41,266 nt of DNA from CAYWMP01 sp964459445 (GCA_964459445.1 CAYWMP010000030.1:1-41266); one strand, 5' to 3'; counted from the stretch's first letter, positions 23,476-32,262 are shown. Program-made: numbers and translations. Notes: generated by a model from the sequence alone, not told the origin.

Positions 23476-24279
23476 TTAGAAGAACTTTCCTGCGTGGTCA
23501 TGGACATAGTCGCCTATTTTTCGGATGCGTTCCAGCTCATCATCATTGAGAGGACCGAGTTCAAGCGTTCTCAAGGCCTCCTTCATCTGGGCTGTGTCTT
23601 TCGGGCCGCAAATGCAGACATCGACAGCCGGATTGGTCAATACGAAACGATAGCAATCCGTAGCGGAAAGGGGCGATTCACCTGACGGCATTTTTTTGGC
23701 ATTCAGGAGCTGTCCCCAACGTGTGGCGGTGTAGGTTACGATTCCCGGCCTCCCATCCCCCTTAAGATAGGGAAAAGTTTCCTTTTCAGCACCCCGATGG
23801 GCCGCGTTGTAACGAATGTGGAAAAGATCGAATACACCGATCTCTGCAAGCTTTGGGAAGAGCGTGCGCTTGTGTCCCGACATCGCGACAAAACGGCAGA
23901 GCCCTTTTTCTTTAAGCGCCAGGGCCTTGTCCAGGAGTCTTTGGGAGGGTGCTTTGTTGTGCCAGCCCAGGAGCATAACATCGGCATAGTCCAGCTTTGC
24001 AGCTTTCAGTGCCCTTTTCAGGAAGAGATCCATAAGTATCGCGGATCGGGAATAGCTTTGTATGAGGACGATAAGATCTTCGCGCCTTCCTTTACCACAG
24101 ATGTTCTTGATGGCATCGCCCATGGCTTTTGTGCGCTTCGAACCCCAATAGAAGTAGTTACAGCCTTTTTCAAAGGCCTCTTCAAATGCCTCTGTAGGTG
24201 CACCAAAACTGGCTGCAACGCCGAGTTTTCCGACCTTTAGCCCAGTCCGTCCCAGTGTTGCCGACGTGGTAAAGTCCAT
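23476..24279 (-). CDS. Aldo/keto reductase family protein, atypical active site
   Basis: The 267-residue protein has the AKR barrel pattern: a TLGRTGLKVGKLG start, GCNYFYWGSKR at the Asp/Tyr site, the His site VMLLGWHN, and a C-terminal NAD(P)-binding part (NPAVDVCICGPKDTAQM). The catalytic tetrad is incomplete to the eye. The strand that usually ends in Lys reads REDLIVLIQSYSR, with Gln or Ser in its place, and the usual Asp-Thr-Ala before Tyr is Asn-Tyr-Phe. It may be a binding protein or use a different chemistry. The ATG at 24279-24277 has GAGGTG before it. It lies between the two selenoprotein genes on the same strand. Confidence 0.8.
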   Translation of the reverse strand: MDFTTSATLGRTGLKVGKLGVAASFGAPTEAFEEAFEKGCNYFYWGSKRTKAMGDAIKNICGKGRREDLIVLIQSYSRSAILMDLFLKRALKAAKLDYADVMLLGWHNKAPSQRLLDKALALKEKGLCRFVAMSGHKRTLFPKLAEIGVFDLFHIRYNAAHRGAEKETFPYLKGDGRPGIVTYTATRWGQLLNAKKMPSGESPLSATDCYRFVLTNPAVDVCICGPKDTAQMKEALRTLELGPLNDDELERIRKIGDYVHDHAGKFF

Positions 24280-24468
24280 TTTTCACCTCTTGCGTGTAAT
24301 CTATAAAAATCCCCTTATATTTCTGATCTAATCACAAATCCCCTGGTCTTTCAATTGTTGACTGACTAGAACTTTTTCTGGATCGAGGATTTACCGCACG
24401 ATTTGGGATCTGATTTACTTGTTTTTGCCGGGTGAGTTTATTGTTTGGCTTTCTATTTAGGAAAGGTT

Positions 24469-24488
24469 GGGCTCAACCTTTTGAGCCC
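24469..24488. terminator. Hairpin downstream of the DsbA-like gene
   Basis: GGGCTCAA at 24469-24476 pairs perfectly with TTGAGCCC at 24481-24488 around CCTT. An alternative stem AAGGTT/AACCTT overlaps its left arm, so the two folds exclude each other. On the minus strand it follows the DsbA-like stop by 60 bases; the T-run is weak. The remainder of 24280-24547 shows no gene. Confidence 0.4.
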
Positions 24489-24547
24489 ATGCCTGGGGAG
24501 GAAGAGGATTGGCTAGGGGGATAATTTATCGTGCCAATCTGAGTTGG

Positions 24548-25171
24548 CTATGAATTGCGTCGCTTCACATTGTATTTCACCATAAACTTCTCTAGGGTTT
24601 CGTAGGATTGTGCCCCAACGACCGCCTGATAGTCGATCACGAACGTGGGAACCGCCGTTACACCAATACTGCGAGAACGCTCCCAATCCAAATCCACGGC
24701 CTCCTTGAAGGTTCTTGTCTCAAGCACCTCTCCTGTTTCTTCAGGGGGTAGCCCTACCAGTTCGGCCATTTCCATAAGGACCGGTTTTTTAGCGATGTTT
24801 TTGCCTTCCGCGAAATAGGCTCGAAATGCGGCGTTGTGGAAATCGTCACCCTTATCCTTAGACTCAGCCCATTTTCCCAACTCCTGCGCCAAACGGCTAT
24901 TATAGGTCATATCACGATTCGTTAAAGGCAGCCCCTCTTCATCCGCAACGCGTTTAAGGCGCGCCATTATTTCGTCAATATTCACGTTCCGGCCCGCAAA
25001 CATCTCTTCAAGAGTCTGTCCATCTTCAGGAGTCTCAGGATGCAGAGGAAAAGCAGTCCATTTGACATCTATTTCAAAATTCTCGCGCAATCGGTCAACA
25101 CGCCCGGTGATGAAATAGCACCAGGGTCAGACGTAATCCGAAAATATCTCAAGCATCACAGGTTCACTCAT
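24548..25171 (-). CDS. DsbA/FrnE-family thioredoxin-fold protein, probable selenoprotein (U-P-W-C active site)
   Basis: The frame from the ATG at 25171-25169, behind AAAGGAGGGG, reads SEPVMLEIFSDYV, then TGA at 25129-25127, then PWCYFITGRVDRL and on to the stop at 24548: 207 residues in one frame. The TGA, codon 15, replaces the first Cys of the CPWC active site, so the product would have U15-P-W-C18. The rest matches FrnE/2-hydroxychromene-2-carboxylate isomerase-like DsbA proteins: a helical insertion in the middle and the cis-Pro loop TAVPTFVID near the C-terminus. There is no signal peptide, so it acts in the cytoplasm. DsbA-like selenoproteins are known. A hairpin lies immediately after the UGA, but its distance is short for a SECIS, so this part is less certain than in OsmC. 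Confidence 0.85.
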
Positions 25172-25246
25172 ACTTTCCCCTCCTTTGATTTAGTGCCTTA
25201 CTTTGAAATATGCGAACATAATGCGGATTGTCAATCACCTATATTT

Positions 25247-25287
25247 GCCACAGACCCAGCACTTTCGTGAAAGTGCTGGTCCGTGGC
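25247..25287. repeat. Long palindrome between divergent genes
   Basis: CCAGCACTTTC at 25256-25266 pairs perfectly with GAAAGTGCTGG at 25269-25279, and the outer arms GCCAC at 25247-25251 and GTGGC at 25283-25287 extend it with one bulge and one mismatch. It lies between the divergent DsbA-like and DUF2148 genes. It could be a regulator site, a cruciform-prone extragenic repeat or a transcription stop. Confidence 0.6.
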
Positions 25288-25414
25288 CAACGGTCTTGAA
25301 ATGGGCGTGAACGCCCTGTTCCTGTAAGGCTTGAGGATTGTATCTAATATTGTTATAGGTGACTGACTGATCAAAGACATCAAATCACAATCTACTTGGC
25401 AAAGGAGGCAAGGA

Positions 25415-25936
25415 ATGAAAGGAATCGACGTCGTTGCTGAACTCATGGCTATATCTGCAATCACAGCACCGAAAGCAAAAGGCGAAGACTACGTGAAGGT
25501 GAAGATTATTAATAAAAGCACGGACCTGAAGAAGCTCGGTAAACAAATGGTATCCTTTGGCAAAAAACTCAAGAAGGGGGACTTCGACCGCGATGGTATG
25601 AATGTTCAAAACTCAGGGGCCGTGGTTTTGATCGGTTACAAAAAAGCGGCGCCATTGGGTCTGAACTGCGGGGCCTGTGGGTTCAAGACATGCAAAGCGC
25701 TTTTGAAACAAAAGGCTGTGGATGGGGAATTCCGGGGACCTGCGTGCGCGTACAGGATGCTTGATATGGGAATTGCGCTCGGTTCTGCCGTCAAGACCGC
25801 CTGTATGCTTAATGTGGACAACCGGATTATGTATAGAATCGGGGTAGCGGCAAGGAATCTCAAATGGGTGGACTGGGATTTCGTTATGGGAATCCCCCTC
25901 TCCGTATCCTCCAAAAGTATTTATTTTGACAGGTAA
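25415..25936 (+). CDS. DUF2148 ferredoxin-like protein
   Basis: The 173-residue protein matches the DUF2148 family of anaerobes. An N-terminal helical part (ELMAISAITAPKAKG) is followed by GLNCGACGFKTCKAL at about 87-101, whose Cys residues could bind an iron-sulfur cluster, then GPACAYRMLDMGIALGSAVKTA and the end IPLSVSSKSIYFDR, typical of the family. AAAGGAGG precedes the ATG. It is alone on the plus strand between the divergent selenoprotein group and the hybrid kinase. The function of the family is unknown; a role in redox or metabolite handling is only a guess. Confidence 0.92.
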   Translation: MKGIDVVAELMAISAITAPKAKGEDYVKVKIINKSTDLKKLGKQMVSFGKKLKKGDFDRDGMNVQNSGAVVLIGYKKAAPLGLNCGACGFKTCKALLKQKAVDGEFRGPACAYRMLDMGIALGSAVKTACMLNVDNRIMYRIGVAARNLKWVDWDFVMGIPLSVSSKSIYFDR

Positions 25937-26212
25937 GTTCAATTCCAAAGGCCGTTTTTGTATGCCATTCTTCCTCGCGCGGGCATTAATCCCGCATGGC
26001 ATGGTTAAAATTTAGAAGAGCGAGATGGCTGCCTAAACCATCATCATTAGGGTACAACCGCCGATTTGCATTTGTCTCATGTCAATGAACCCTTTACAAT
26101 CCTCCGATATTATTGAAGAATAACGGTTACCTTGGTAGATTAAAACCGTAGAAATTCATTTATCCCCACCCTTGCTACATGAGGAGGGAATATGGTTTTG
26201 GAATCAAAACAA

Positions 26213-26261
26213 AGCCCGCACAAGTGTCTAACTCACAACACTGGTGCGGGCTTTTCTTTTT
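26213..26261 (+). terminator. Rho-independent terminator
   Basis: AGCCCGCAC at 26213-26221 pairs with GTGCGGGCT at 26244-26252, followed by the T-rich TTTTCTTTTT. Inner bases AGTG and CACT extend the stem. It ends transcription from the DUF2148 side before the hybrid kinase gene. The 276 bases between 25937 and the stem also contain GCGGG-cattaat-CCCGC near 25978-25994; otherwise no gene was seen, though a small RNA ending at this terminator is possible. Confidence 0.85.
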
Positions 26262-26324
26262 CTGGGAGCAATCAATCGATTCCTTTAAATGAGTAGAGTG
26301 ACCGGAGAACGGAGGGCTGACAAC

Positions 26325-29300
26325 ATGAAGTGCCTTTCTGCAAGAGCCGTTAGTGTCAAGAATACATTATCTCGAGGGCTGTCAATCTGTCTGTTATTGT
26401 TCGTGGCTTTCACGTCATTCCCCGGTGAATATCCCTGTTTCGCGGATGATCAATTATTGATCCCCCAGACAATTTTCGCCAAAGGCTCTGATACTTACGT
26501 ACCCTATAGTTATTTAAACGAAGAGGGAGATATCGATGGATTTAATAATGAGCTGTTTCAGGCCGTGGCTGACGTCGCCGGCTTGAAAGTGAATATAGAG
26601 CTTGAGGAATGGTCAAAAATAAGGAAGGAGTTGGAGTCCAGAAAAATAGACGTCATTACCGCCATGTATCATTCCAAAGAGCGGGACAAACTCGTGGATT
26701 TCTCAGTCCCTCATATCATTGTTAAATACAGCATATTTGTTCGAAAAGATTCGGATATAAAATCACTAGCCGATCTGGATGGCAAGGAGATCATCGTGAT
26801 GCGGGGAGCGATTTCCCATGACTATTTGAAAGAAAAGGGGATCGCAGGAAAAATCGTATCCACCAAGGACACTGCCACGGCTTTGAGTCTTTTGGCATCG
26901 GGCCAACACGACTGCGCACTCCTGGTGCGGCTGCAAGGCCTTTACCTGATGAAAAAACATGGCATCGAAAACATCAAAGCCATTGGGGAGCCGCTTAATC
27001 CCCAAAAGTTCTGTTTTGCCGTTAAAGAAGGAGATTCCGTTCTGCTTGCCAGACTCAACGAGGGGCTCTTTGTCCTCAAGGAGACCGGCAAGTATGACGA
27101 GATATACGACAAATGGTTCGGCATCTTAAAACAGGAAACATCACCTCAAAAACAGACACTCCGTTACACGGTATTCGTAATGGTACCCCTTTTGGCTTTG
27201 CTTCTGGGCGTCGTTCTGTGGACCTGGTCACTCAGAAGACAGGTTGATCAAAGAACGAAGGAACTTTATCTGGAAATCGCTGAGCACAAAAAAGCAGAGA
27301 TAGCACAAAAAAATAGTGAAGCCAGACTGGAGAGCATTATCCGTGTGGCGCCAATAGGGATTGGGGTCGTGATTGATCGAATATTCCATACTGTCAACGA
27401 CAGAATATGTGAAATGACGGGTTTCTCGAAAGAGGAGCTTATAGGAAAAAGCGCAAGAGTCATTTATCCGTCTGATGAAGAGTATGAAAGAGTCGGCAGA
27501 AATAAATATACAGACATCGGGAAATATGGAACAGGTCATATAGAAACCAAGTTCAAACGTAAGGATGGTGAGATCATTGATGTCCTGTTGAGTTCGACAC
27601 CAATAAACCCAGACGATCTATCTGAAGGCGTGACTTTTACGGCGCTTGACATCACTGATCGAAAAAAGGCGGAAGAAGCGCTGCGAGAAGAGCGAGATAA
27701 GGCACAGCAATATTTGGATATAGCAGGGGTGATGTTTGTGGTCCTTCATGCTGATCAAAGCGTGGCCCTTATAAACAAAAAGGGTTGTGAGATATTAGAA
27801 TACGGAGAAGAAGAGATCATCGGCAAGAACTGGTTCGATAGTTTTATTCCAGGCATTGATAGGGAGGAAACAAGGGCGGGCTTTTATGAGTTGATAGCTG
27901 GAAACATCGATCCCATAGAGTATTTTGAAAATGCGGTTCTTACAAAAAACAAAGAGCAACGAATAATAGCGTGGCACAACGCAGTTTTGAGGGATGAACA
28001 AGGCAACATAAAGGGTACCGTGAGTTCAGGGGAAGACATTACGGACCGCAAGCGCACGGAGGAAGCACTCAGGGATAGTGAAACAAAATATAGGGAACTC
28101 GTACAAACTGCCAACAGCATTATTTTTCGAATGGACACGGACGGCAATATCCTCTTTTTCAATGAGTTTGCCCAGAGCTTTTTCGGATATGAAGGAGACG
28201 AGATACTCGGAAAGAACCTGGTCGGCACCATAGTTCCTGAAACTGATTCTGCGGGACGCGATCTATCTGCGATGATTCAAGACATTTTGCGGCATCCGGA
28301 CCGATATGCAACCAACGAAAATGAAAACGTACGCAAAAATGGCGATAGGGTGTGGGTGGCATGGACGAACAAAGGCACTTACGACGAAAATGAGAATATT
28401 GTTGAGATCCTCAGTATTGGCAATGACATTACCGATCGCAAAAGACTTGAGAGGGAGCTTCGCCAGGCCCAGAAAATGGAAGCGATCGGGACATTGGCAG
28501 GTGGCATTGCCCATGACTTCAATAACATCCTCATGGTTTTGATGCTAAATGCCGAAATGGCCATGATGGACTTGCCCGATGAAAGTCCTCAGCGATTTCA
28601 TATTGAGGAAGCCATGAAGGCCGGGGATCGCGCCAAAGATTTGGTCAAACAAATCCTTACGTTCAGCCGGCAAACCGAAGTAGACCCGAAGCCTTTAAAG
28701 ATCAGCCTCATCATAAAAGAAGCCCTTAATCTGCTCAGATCTTCTTTGCCTACCACCATTGAGATTCGAAAAGGAATTGAAAGTCAATTAAGTACTGTTT
28801 TGGCCGATCCCACACAGATCCATCAAGTTATGATGAATCTCTGCACCAATGCGGCTCATGCCATGCAGGAAACCGGGGGGATTTTAGCGGTAACACTTTC
28901 GGATATTGATGTAGATGAGGAGATTGCCACAAAATATCATGATCTGAAACCAGGACTTTACGTTAAGCTCAGTGTGAAGGACACAGGTCCGGGAATTGAG
29001 CCGGAGAATATAGAGCGTATTTTTGAACCCTACTTTACCACCAAAGAAAAGGGCCAAGGGACAGGAATGGGATTGGCGATTGTTCACGGCATTGTGACGG
29101 GTTATGAGGGGGCCATTGCCGTTGAAAGCGAAGTCGGAAAAGGCACCATTTTTCATGCGTTATTTCCAAGGCTTGAGGCTGTATCAAAACCCAAGACCGA
29201 ACCAAAGAAGCCTATTCCTACCGGGCATGAGAGCATCCTGTTCATCGATGACGAAAAGGCCATGGTTGAGGCCGGCCGAGCCATGCTGGAACGTCTCGGA

Positions 29301-29606
29301 TATGAAATCACGACAAGAACAAGCAGTATCGAAGCATTGGAGGCCTTTAGGCATAACCCGGACAAGTTCGATCTTGTAATAACAGACATGACCATGCCCA
29401 ATATGACCGGTGCGAATCTGGCAAAGGAAATCATGAAGATCCGCCCCGATATGCCGGTCATCCTCTGCACCGGGTTCAGTGATACCATTGATGAGGCCAA
29501 GGCAAAAATGATGGGGATTAAAGCATTTATCATGAAACCAATCATCACGAATGAATTGGCAAACACTATTCGAGAGGTTCTTGACAAAGAGATAATCCAG
29601 CCCTAA
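26325..29606 (+). CDS. Hybrid histidine kinase with periplasmic solute-binding sensor
   Basis: The 1093-residue protein starts at the ATG at 26325 (GGAGGG upstream); an earlier in-frame ATG has no ribosome site. The order is: signal peptide to about residue 40; a bacterial solute-binding protein type 3 domain about 45-270 (YVPYSYLNEEGDIDGFNNEL, DKLVDFSVPH, DLDGKEIIVMRG) like those that bind amino acids; a membrane helix about 280-300; three PAS domains; HisKA LAGGIAHDFNNIL; HATPase VKDTGPGIEPEN and GTGMGLAIVHGI; and a C-terminal receiver with ILFIDDEKAM, VITDMTMPNM and FIMKPI. It probably binds a small solute in the periplasm and starts an internal phosphotransfer. No output regulator is next to it. 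It precedes the DUF169 gene by 77 bases. Confidence 0.92.
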   Translation: MKCLSARAVSVKNTLSRGLSICLLLFVAFTSFPGEYPCFADDQLLIPQTIFAKGSDTYVPYSYLNEEGDIDGFNNELFQAVADVAGLKVNIELEEWSKIRKELESRKIDVITAMYHSKERDKLVDFSVPHIIVKYSIFVRKDSDIKSLADLDGKEIIVMRGAISHDYLKEKGIAGKIVSTKDTATALSLLASGQHDCALLVRLQGLYLMKKHGIENIKAIGEPLNPQKFCFAVKEGDSVLLARLNEGLFVLKETGKYDEIYDKWFGILKQETSPQKQTLRYTVFVMVPLLALLLGVVLWTWSLRRQVDQRTKELYLEIAEHKKAEIAQKNSEARLESIIRVAPIGIGVVIDRIFHTVNDRICEMTGFSKEELIGKSARVIYPSDEEYERVGRNKYTDIGKYGTGHIETKFKRKDGEIIDVLLSSTPINPDDLSEGVTFTALDITDRKKAEEALREERDKAQQYLDIAGVMFVVLHADQSVALINKKGCEILEYGEEEIIGKNWFDSFIPGIDREETRAGFYELIAGNIDPIEYFENAVLTKNKEQRIIAWHNAVLRDEQGNIKGTVSSGEDITDRKRTEEALRDSETKYRELVQTANSIIFRMDTDGNILFFNEFAQSFFGYEGDEILGKNLVGTIVPETDSAGRDLSAMIQDILRHPDRYATNENENVRKNGDRVWVAWTNKGTYDENENIVEILSIGNDITDRKRLERELRQAQKMEAIGTLAGGIAHDFNNILMVLMLNAEMAMMDLPDESPQRFHIEEAMKAGDRAKDLVKQILTFSRQTEVDPKPLKISLIIKEALNLLRSSLPTTIEIRKGIESQLSTVLADPTQIHQVMMNLCTNAAHAMQETGGILAVTLSDIDVDEEIATKYHDLKPGLYVKLSVKDTGPGIEPENIERIFEPYFTTKEKGQGTGMGLAIVHGIVTGYEGAIAVESEVGKGTIFHALFPRLEAVSKPKTEPKKPIPTGHESILFIDDEKAMVEAGRAMLERLGYEITTRTSSIEALEAFRHNPDKFDLVITDMTMPNMTGANLAKEIMKIRPDMPVILCTGFSDTIDEAKAKMMGIKAFIMKPIITNELANTIREVLDKEIIQP

Positions 29607-29683
29607 AACCCCTTGAAGATATTCACTTATGCAAATCGGCTATCATTCAAAGGGATTTTTTTGAAAAAACAGGAGGAATTTGG

Positions 29684-30472
29684 ATGGAAAATTCGCGGTT
29701 GGCTGAGAAATCTCAATTCATCTACAACAACCTGAGACTGAAGACCTTTCCGGTGGGCGTTAAGTTCTTGAAAGATCAAAATGACTTGCCTGAAAAGGCC
29801 CGAAGACCATCGCTTTTTTTGAAAAAGAAAATAACGATCTGCCAAGCCATGACCCTGGCGAGGAACTATGGCTGGGTGATGGGAATTGCAGGGGAGGATG
29901 TGGTCTGTGTGTTGGCGTCTCTGGCCTTTGGATTCACGAACTCTGAAGAGACCCGTAAAGAGATGGCCCATTCTTTTTTGGAATCCTCATACAAAATCAA
30001 CATCGAAAAGGCCACAAAGGAAGTGGAACAGATGTGTTTTCTTGAAACCAGTGAATATGATGCCCTCTTAATCTCTCCTCTTAACAAATCATTGATGGAG
30101 CCGGATACGATTGCACTCTACGGAAATCCGGCACAAATATCCCGTATCATCCAGGCAGCCACCTATGAGACTGATGAGCGGATTCAAGGTCTTTTCGGCG
30201 GCAAGGTTGAGTGTCCGGAATATCTCATACGCCCCTTGAAAACCGGCAAACCCAGAGTTGTTGTGCCTGGGCCTGGAGATAGAATTTTTTCTATGACCGC
30301 CGATGATGAGATGATTTTTGCCTTCCCATACTCCTTTCTGGAGAACCTTATTCTCGGTCTTAAAGAATCCGGCAAGAGGGCCGGTGCGCGTTACCCCATA
30401 CCCCATTACCAGAACTTCCAGCCCGAGTTCCCGCCCCATTATCAGACGTTAGGTGAGAAATACGGTATATAG
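29684..30472 (+). CDS. DUF169 family protein
   Basis: The 262-residue protein has the DUF169 pattern: LRLKTFPVGVKFL near the N-terminus, a central ITICQAMTLARNYGW and GFTNSEE block, LISPLNKSLMEPDTIALYGNPAQISRIIQAA, and GPGDRIFSMTADDEMIFAFPY. The family has conserved Cys residues (ICQAM here) and often occurs in anaerobes near redox or one-carbon genes, but its function is unknown. AGGAGG is well placed before the ATG. It lies downstream of the hybrid kinase and converges with the GntR gene, one base apart, so both strands may be transcribed into each other at the ends. Confidence 0.93.
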   Translation: MENSRLAEKSQFIYNNLRLKTFPVGVKFLKDQNDLPEKARRPSLFLKKKITICQAMTLARNYGWVMGIAGEDVVCVLASLAFGFTNSEETRKEMAHSFLESSYKINIEKATKEVEQMCFLETSEYDALLISPLNKSLMEPDTIALYGNPAQISRIIQAATYETDERIQGLFGGKVECPEYLIRPLKTGKPRVVVPGPGDRIFSMTADDEMIFAFPYSFLENLILGLKESGKRAGARYPIPHYQNFQPEFPPHYQTLGEKYGI

Positions 30473-30473
30473 A

Positions 30474-31232
30474 TCATATTGTTCGCCATCCAACAGAGTC
30501 CTTCGATCTATTTCTTTGAAGCTTTATATTGAAAGAATACTTGTCCGCTCGATACAAACTCGAGACATATTCAACAGGATTGTCATCCGTATCAAAGACG
30601 GTGCGCTCTTCCTTTAGCAAAGGTTCGCCGACCCTGATGTCCAGGAGGGCAGCGACCTGAGCATCGGCGATCGTGGCTTCCAAGGTTTGTTCCGCCCCGG
30701 CAACACTTATGCCCAACTTTTCCTCGAGGATCATCAAAAGGGGTTTTACGCGGAGATCTTCCGCCTGAATCTTTTTGCCGATTTCAGGGGGAAGATAATT
30801 CAACACATGGGAAAAAGAGCTTTCATCGACCAATCTAATTTTTTCGATACGCAAAACCTGACTCCCCGGCGCCACCTTAAGCCGTTCCCTTATGGTCTCT
30901 GGCGCCTCAACCATGGACATATCGAGCAACTTCGTGGTCGTGTGTATGCCCATGAGAATGAGATCTTCGATGGTGCCGCTCAGTTTAGGGGGTTCTATTT
31001 GTTCCACTTTATCTGAAACAAATGTGCCCTTTCCCCTTTGGCGAACGACCAGGCCATCCTTCTCCAATAGAGACAAGGCCTGCCGAATCGTAATGCGGCT
31101 TACCTCGTATTCCTCCGCCAAAGTACCTTCGCTTGGTAAAGGAGATACTGGCTGGTATTCACCGGAAAGGATTTTTCGTCGGAGAATGGTCTCAATTTGA
31201 TAATAGAGTGGAATGGCATTGTCTCGGAGCAT
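30474..31232 (-). CDS. GntR/HutC-family transcriptional regulator with UTRA domain
   Basis: The 252-residue repressor has a GntR winged helix at residues 5-75 (YYQIETILRRKILSGEY, LPSEGTLAEEYEVSRITIRQA, GLVVRQRGKGTFVS) and a UTRA ligand-binding domain behind it (LRIEKIRLVDESSFSHVLNYLPPEIG, EQTLEATIADAQVAALLDI, EYVSSLYRADKYSFNI). UTRA domains bind small ligands such as sugar phosphates, amino acids or histidine pathway compounds. The start follows GGGGGGAAG, 13 bases after the small ORF at 31246-31374. It probably regulates itself through the palindrome at 31398-31417. The effector is unknown. Confidence 0.93.
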   Translation of the reverse strand: MLRDNAIPLYYQIETILRRKILSGEYQPVSPLPSEGTLAEEYEVSRITIRQALSLLEKDGLVVRQRGKGTFVSDKVEQIEPPKLSGTIEDLILMGIHTTTKLLDMSMVEAPETIRERLKVAPGSQVLRIEKIRLVDESSFSHVLNYLPPEIGKKIQAEDLRVKPLLMILEEKLGISVAGAEQTLEATIADAQVAALLDIRVGEPLLKEERTVFDTDDNPVEYVSSLYRADKYSFNIKLQRNRSKDSVGWRTI

Positions 31233-31245
31233 CTTACTTCCCCCC

Positions 31246-31374
31246 TCATTGGTTTTCGGCTGCTTTCTTTCTCAAGCCATAAAGCACTCGGTATCCGGTA
31301 TCTGCCCCCCTAATCACACCAAAGTTGGGGATTGGTACATCTCCGCCCTTGACGGCCAGATCAAAGCTTTGCAT
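31246..31374 (-). CDS. 42-residue small protein upstream of the GntR gene
   Basis: The frame starts at ATG 31374-31372 behind an excellent GGAGG with eight bases of spacing and runs to a TGA that is directly followed by the ribosome site of the GntR gene. The predicted peptide is mixed, with Gly-rich and basic parts and no signal peptide. It fills the leader of the regulator mRNA almost completely, so it is either a real small protein or a leader ORF coupling translation. No family is recognised. Confidence 0.5.
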   Translation of the reverse strand: MQSFDLAVKGGDVPIPNFGVIRGADTGYRVLYGLRKKAAENQ

Positions 31375-31397
31375 TTTGAATACCTCCACATTAGTAT

Positions 31398-31417
31398 TTG
31401 TATTATAGATATAACAA
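31398..31417. promoter_or_regulatory. Putative GntR operator
   Basis: TTGT-nn-TAT-nn-ATA-nn-ACAA is a 20-bp palindrome overlapping a TATAAT-like -10 (read on the minus strand). Related HutC/TreR/NagR-type regulators bind TTGTATA..TATACAA-like sites, so autoregulation is likely. Confidence 0.5.
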
Positions 31418-31527
31418 CCGCTCTTATCCGTCAACAATTATCCGAAGAGAATATTTGCCTATTCTAACTCGTTGCTGCTCTTCTCCTGGCATATCTGTGG
31501 CCAAGAAGAACTCTGAGACTTTAATTC

Positions 31528-31593
31528 AAAAAAAGGGGGCATGCCTATTTTTCCGAGATCTAAACATCGGGAAAAAATAGGCATGCCCTTTTT
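31528..31593. terminator. Bidirectional terminator-like palindrome
   Basis: AAAAGG..GCATGCCTATTTTTCC on the left is complementary, with one extra G, to GGGAAAAAATAGGCATGCCC on the right, around about 15 bases. The stem is flanked by A's on the left and T's on the right, so it can stop transcription in both directions. It lies between the methyltransferase stop and the GntR control region. Confidence 0.8.
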
Positions 31594-31647
31594 CTACATT
31601 GCCCTAAGGATTACGCTTGGATATTTCTTGGGGAAGCTGATTGAATG

Positions 31648-32262
31648 CTAATTATCTGAATAATTACAGACGCAGATATTGCATTTATAGTCGGCGGGTT
31701 CCTGAGCGAGGAATGATTTTATGACGCTGAAACCCCTGCTTTCGAGGTAACTCACAAACTCGACCTTATTCCATTCCCTGACATGATACAGGTTCACCGG
31801 GGGGCCTAGCATCGAAACCCCCAGGGTGTCTCTGTCCGGTGTCGACAGGATAATAAACGTCTGATCGTTACTCTGAACCTTGATGAAATCGAGGAGGTTA
31901 TCAGGATTCTCAAGATGTTCTATGACGTCGGATGCGAGTATAATGTCGAATTGCGCCTCGAGCCTTCTGATCGGGCCATCGAGATCAAATGTTTCCCATT
32001 GGCCGAAAGAATATCGATCCCTTATGGCTTCAATCGTATGGGGAAGATCCAACCCTGTTATATTACTCGTAACAGGCAGGATATATTTCTCTAGTTTTTC
32101 CGGAACGCCGCACCCAATGTCGAGTAAACTGGTGAGGCCGAAACGCTCCATCAATTGCTGCACAAATCGATACACCCCTACTTGCCATAGGGAAGCGTCT
32201 CTCTCTTCATGATCCATCCTGCAGATGGGATTCGCCCTATAGCCTTCCGGAAGACCGTACAT
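31648..32262 (-). CDS. Class I SAM-dependent methyltransferase
   Basis: The 204-residue protein has SAM-binding motif I LLDIGCGVPEKLEKY, motif II ITGLDLP and the post-II block FDIILASDVIEHLENPDNLL, followed by IILSTPDRDTLG, typical of Methyltransf_11/23 proteins. The C-terminal end has a CNICVCNYSDN tail with two Cys. The acceptor is unknown. GGAG precedes the ATG. It is alone on the minus strand, separated from the inositol cluster by a TPR gene fragment, so a link to that pathway is possible but not shown. Confidence 0.88.
   Translation of the reverse strand: MYGLPEGYRANPICRMDHEERDASLWQVGVYRFVQQLMERFGLTSLLDIGCGVPEKLEKYILPVTSNITGLDLPHTIEAIRDRYSFGQWETFDLDGPIRRLEAQFDIILASDVIEHLENPDNLLDFIKVQSNDQTFIILSTPDRDTLGVSMLGPPVNLYHVREWNKVEFVSYLESRGFSVIKSFLAQEPADYKCNICVCNYSDN

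Noticed and set aside
25088..25126. Hairpin just after the UGA of the DsbA-like gene as SECIS
   Set aside because: The stem CCUGGUG/CACCGGG is good, but its loop starts only about eight bases after the UGA, nearer than usual; an alternative stem further on is weak, so no SECIS is annotated.
26192..26296. 34-codon frame behind GAGGAGG overlapping the terminator
   Set aside because: It reads through the terminator stem and its T-run and ends at the next gene; more likely chance.
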